Assembly: GCA_030295235.1 (NCBI GenBank)
Contig: AP026139.1
Location: 248,001-312,000, forward strand
Length of the DNA: 64,000 bases
Source of the DNA: Fistulifera solaris
Lineage: Eukaryota; Bacillariophyta; Bacillariophyceae; Naviculales; Stauroneidaceae
Reading direction: 5' to 3'
In this document: positions 63,258 through 64,000 of the stretch, one piece after another
How the letters are laid out: each line of letters opens with the position of its first letter
How positions within the stretch are numbered: position 1 is the stretch's first letter
Position numbers and translations under genes: made by a program
Notes under the pieces: model-generated
Told to the model about the DNA's origin: nothing
Databases searched by the model: none
Seen by the model: only the letters and a program-made list of their open reading frames with translations

Positions 63258-64000
63258 TTAATTGATTTTCGTCCGGAGATTAGTCTACACTGCTTTTTAT
63301 TTTGATGCATTTTCACTAGACCCTATGATGAATGCGACTTTTCGGTTGTTGGATGAAACAATAGATCAAAGCCAGTACCTGGTGCGACAACGGGAGAAGA
63401 CAGTGACAAGCTGCGAGAAGCGATCATGTTTTTTTTTTTCTTTTTCGATGTTCCCAGATCGCAGGAACATGAAAGCCATAACCACTTGTATGATTTTCAT
63501 AAAAAGCGATCACCGTTTCGTTCATACGATAACGCAATTTATACAATTAATTATCGCCGGCTAACATTTAGTCTAAATGGTCCCCCAAGCACTTATTGCA
63601 ACGCTAATTTTACAATATAGCGCAAAATTTATTCTCTTTTCCCGAGCAGGAGTTTTTTTGAAAGTGCAGGTTCGCTTTATCGGATGATAACAAAGCATCG
63701 CTGACTTGTCATTCATCATCTTGCGTCCCCAAAACAATTCCGACTGTGGCAAAGATTATGCCTGAATCGACAGCACTTTTACCGTAAATCAAACAGCTCT
63801 GCGAATCGCTGTACAATCGCTACTGCCCGTCTATTAGCGAATAACATTGTCTTTGCCTTCTTCATAAGCAAGCTAAGAAAAAACGTAGCTCTCATGGAAC
63901 GTCGTTATGATAACCACGTTCGAAATGCAATGAGCGTTAGATGTTTCTCCTCTCCTCCACGCACAGCTCATCTGCCTCAGTTTTCAGTACACCCGCTCTC
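63258..64000. other. Intergenic to window end
   Basis: No gene recognised; two short overlapping plus frames (63262-63564, 63426-63620) are unlikely to be coded. The last 114 bases form the arm of the inverted repeat whose partner is at 52602-52717. Confidence 0.45.
63887..64000. repeat. Inverted repeat arm at window edge
   Basis: Reverse complement of 52602-52717 with about 10 percent difference. Similarity stops near 63887 on the left and is cut by the window end on the right, so the element continues outside. Confidence 0.8.

Noticed and set aside
1-64000. tRNA, rRNA, snRNA, CRISPR or telomere arrays
   Set aside because: No cloverleaf with a proper T-loop, no long ribosomal block and no regular spacer array was seen. 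Small RNA genes could still be missed by eye.
1-64000. LTR, retrovirus-like or Polinton-like elements
   Set aside because: No reverse transcriptase, integrase, capsid or protein-primed polymerase motifs, and no paired long terminal repeats were seen. The direct repeats at 50-62 kb carry host-type genes and are a segmental duplication.

Overview
The window reads as nuclear DNA of a diatom, probably a raphid or araphid pennate. The best evidence is a silicon transporter (SIT) at 35961-37518, with both EGxQ/GRQ motif pairs and a CMLD motif. Supporting evidence is a set of nuclear genes whose N-termini combine a signal peptide with an AFP/AF-type cleavage motif, as in diatom bipartite plastid presequences. 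Genes are dense and alternate strands freely. Introns are few, short (about 67-170 nt) and GT-AG. No rRNA, tRNA, CRISPR array, virus-like element or LTR element was recognised.

Layout. 1-9 kb: 5' end of ribosomal protein eL20, an acidic hypothetical protein, a three-box HMG protein, a CDF metal transporter, a small spliced gene, and three tandem SUMO genes. 9-15 kb: a plastid-type PDZ+PPR protein, a small secreted Cys-rich protein and an AlkB-like oxygenase. 15-22 kb: a PHD/ePHD protein with a repeat tail, a TrmA-type RNA m5U methyltransferase and a bZIP-like factor. 23.8-33.7 kb: a large SF1 (UPF1-like) helicase with a nuclease-like tail, a SEC14 protein and an ISWI chromatin remodeller. 34-45.4 kb: a secreted GPI-type protein, the SIT, a ChaN-like/methyltransferase fusion, hypotheticals, a V8-like protease and an FAD oxidoreductase. 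45.6-49.4 kb: a family of three tiny related proteins and a GH5-CBM6 glycosidase. 50-62.1 kb: a decayed tandem segmental duplication carrying an unrecognised acidic gene (two copies), plastid-type seryl-tRNA synthetase (one whole gene, one pseudogene) and a LamG-like gene. 62.2-63.3 kb: splicing factor Prp18.

Much of the content concerns nuclear information handling (HMG, SUMO, PHD, ISWI, helicase, bZIP, Prp18) and organelle RNA/translation (PPR, TrmA, SerRS). There is no sign of operon-like co-regulation beyond the tandem families.

A strong cross-cutting signal is that most long genes are interrupted by single-base length changes, nearly all in short homopolymers. Changing those runs by one base makes the summed coding lengths divisible by three in the genes tested. 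This looks like an assembly artefact rather than biology, and the gene models below say where it matters. Other structure: an 80-bp palindromic MITE in two opposite copies, conserved upstream boxes of the SUMO genes, and an inverted repeat running off the right end.
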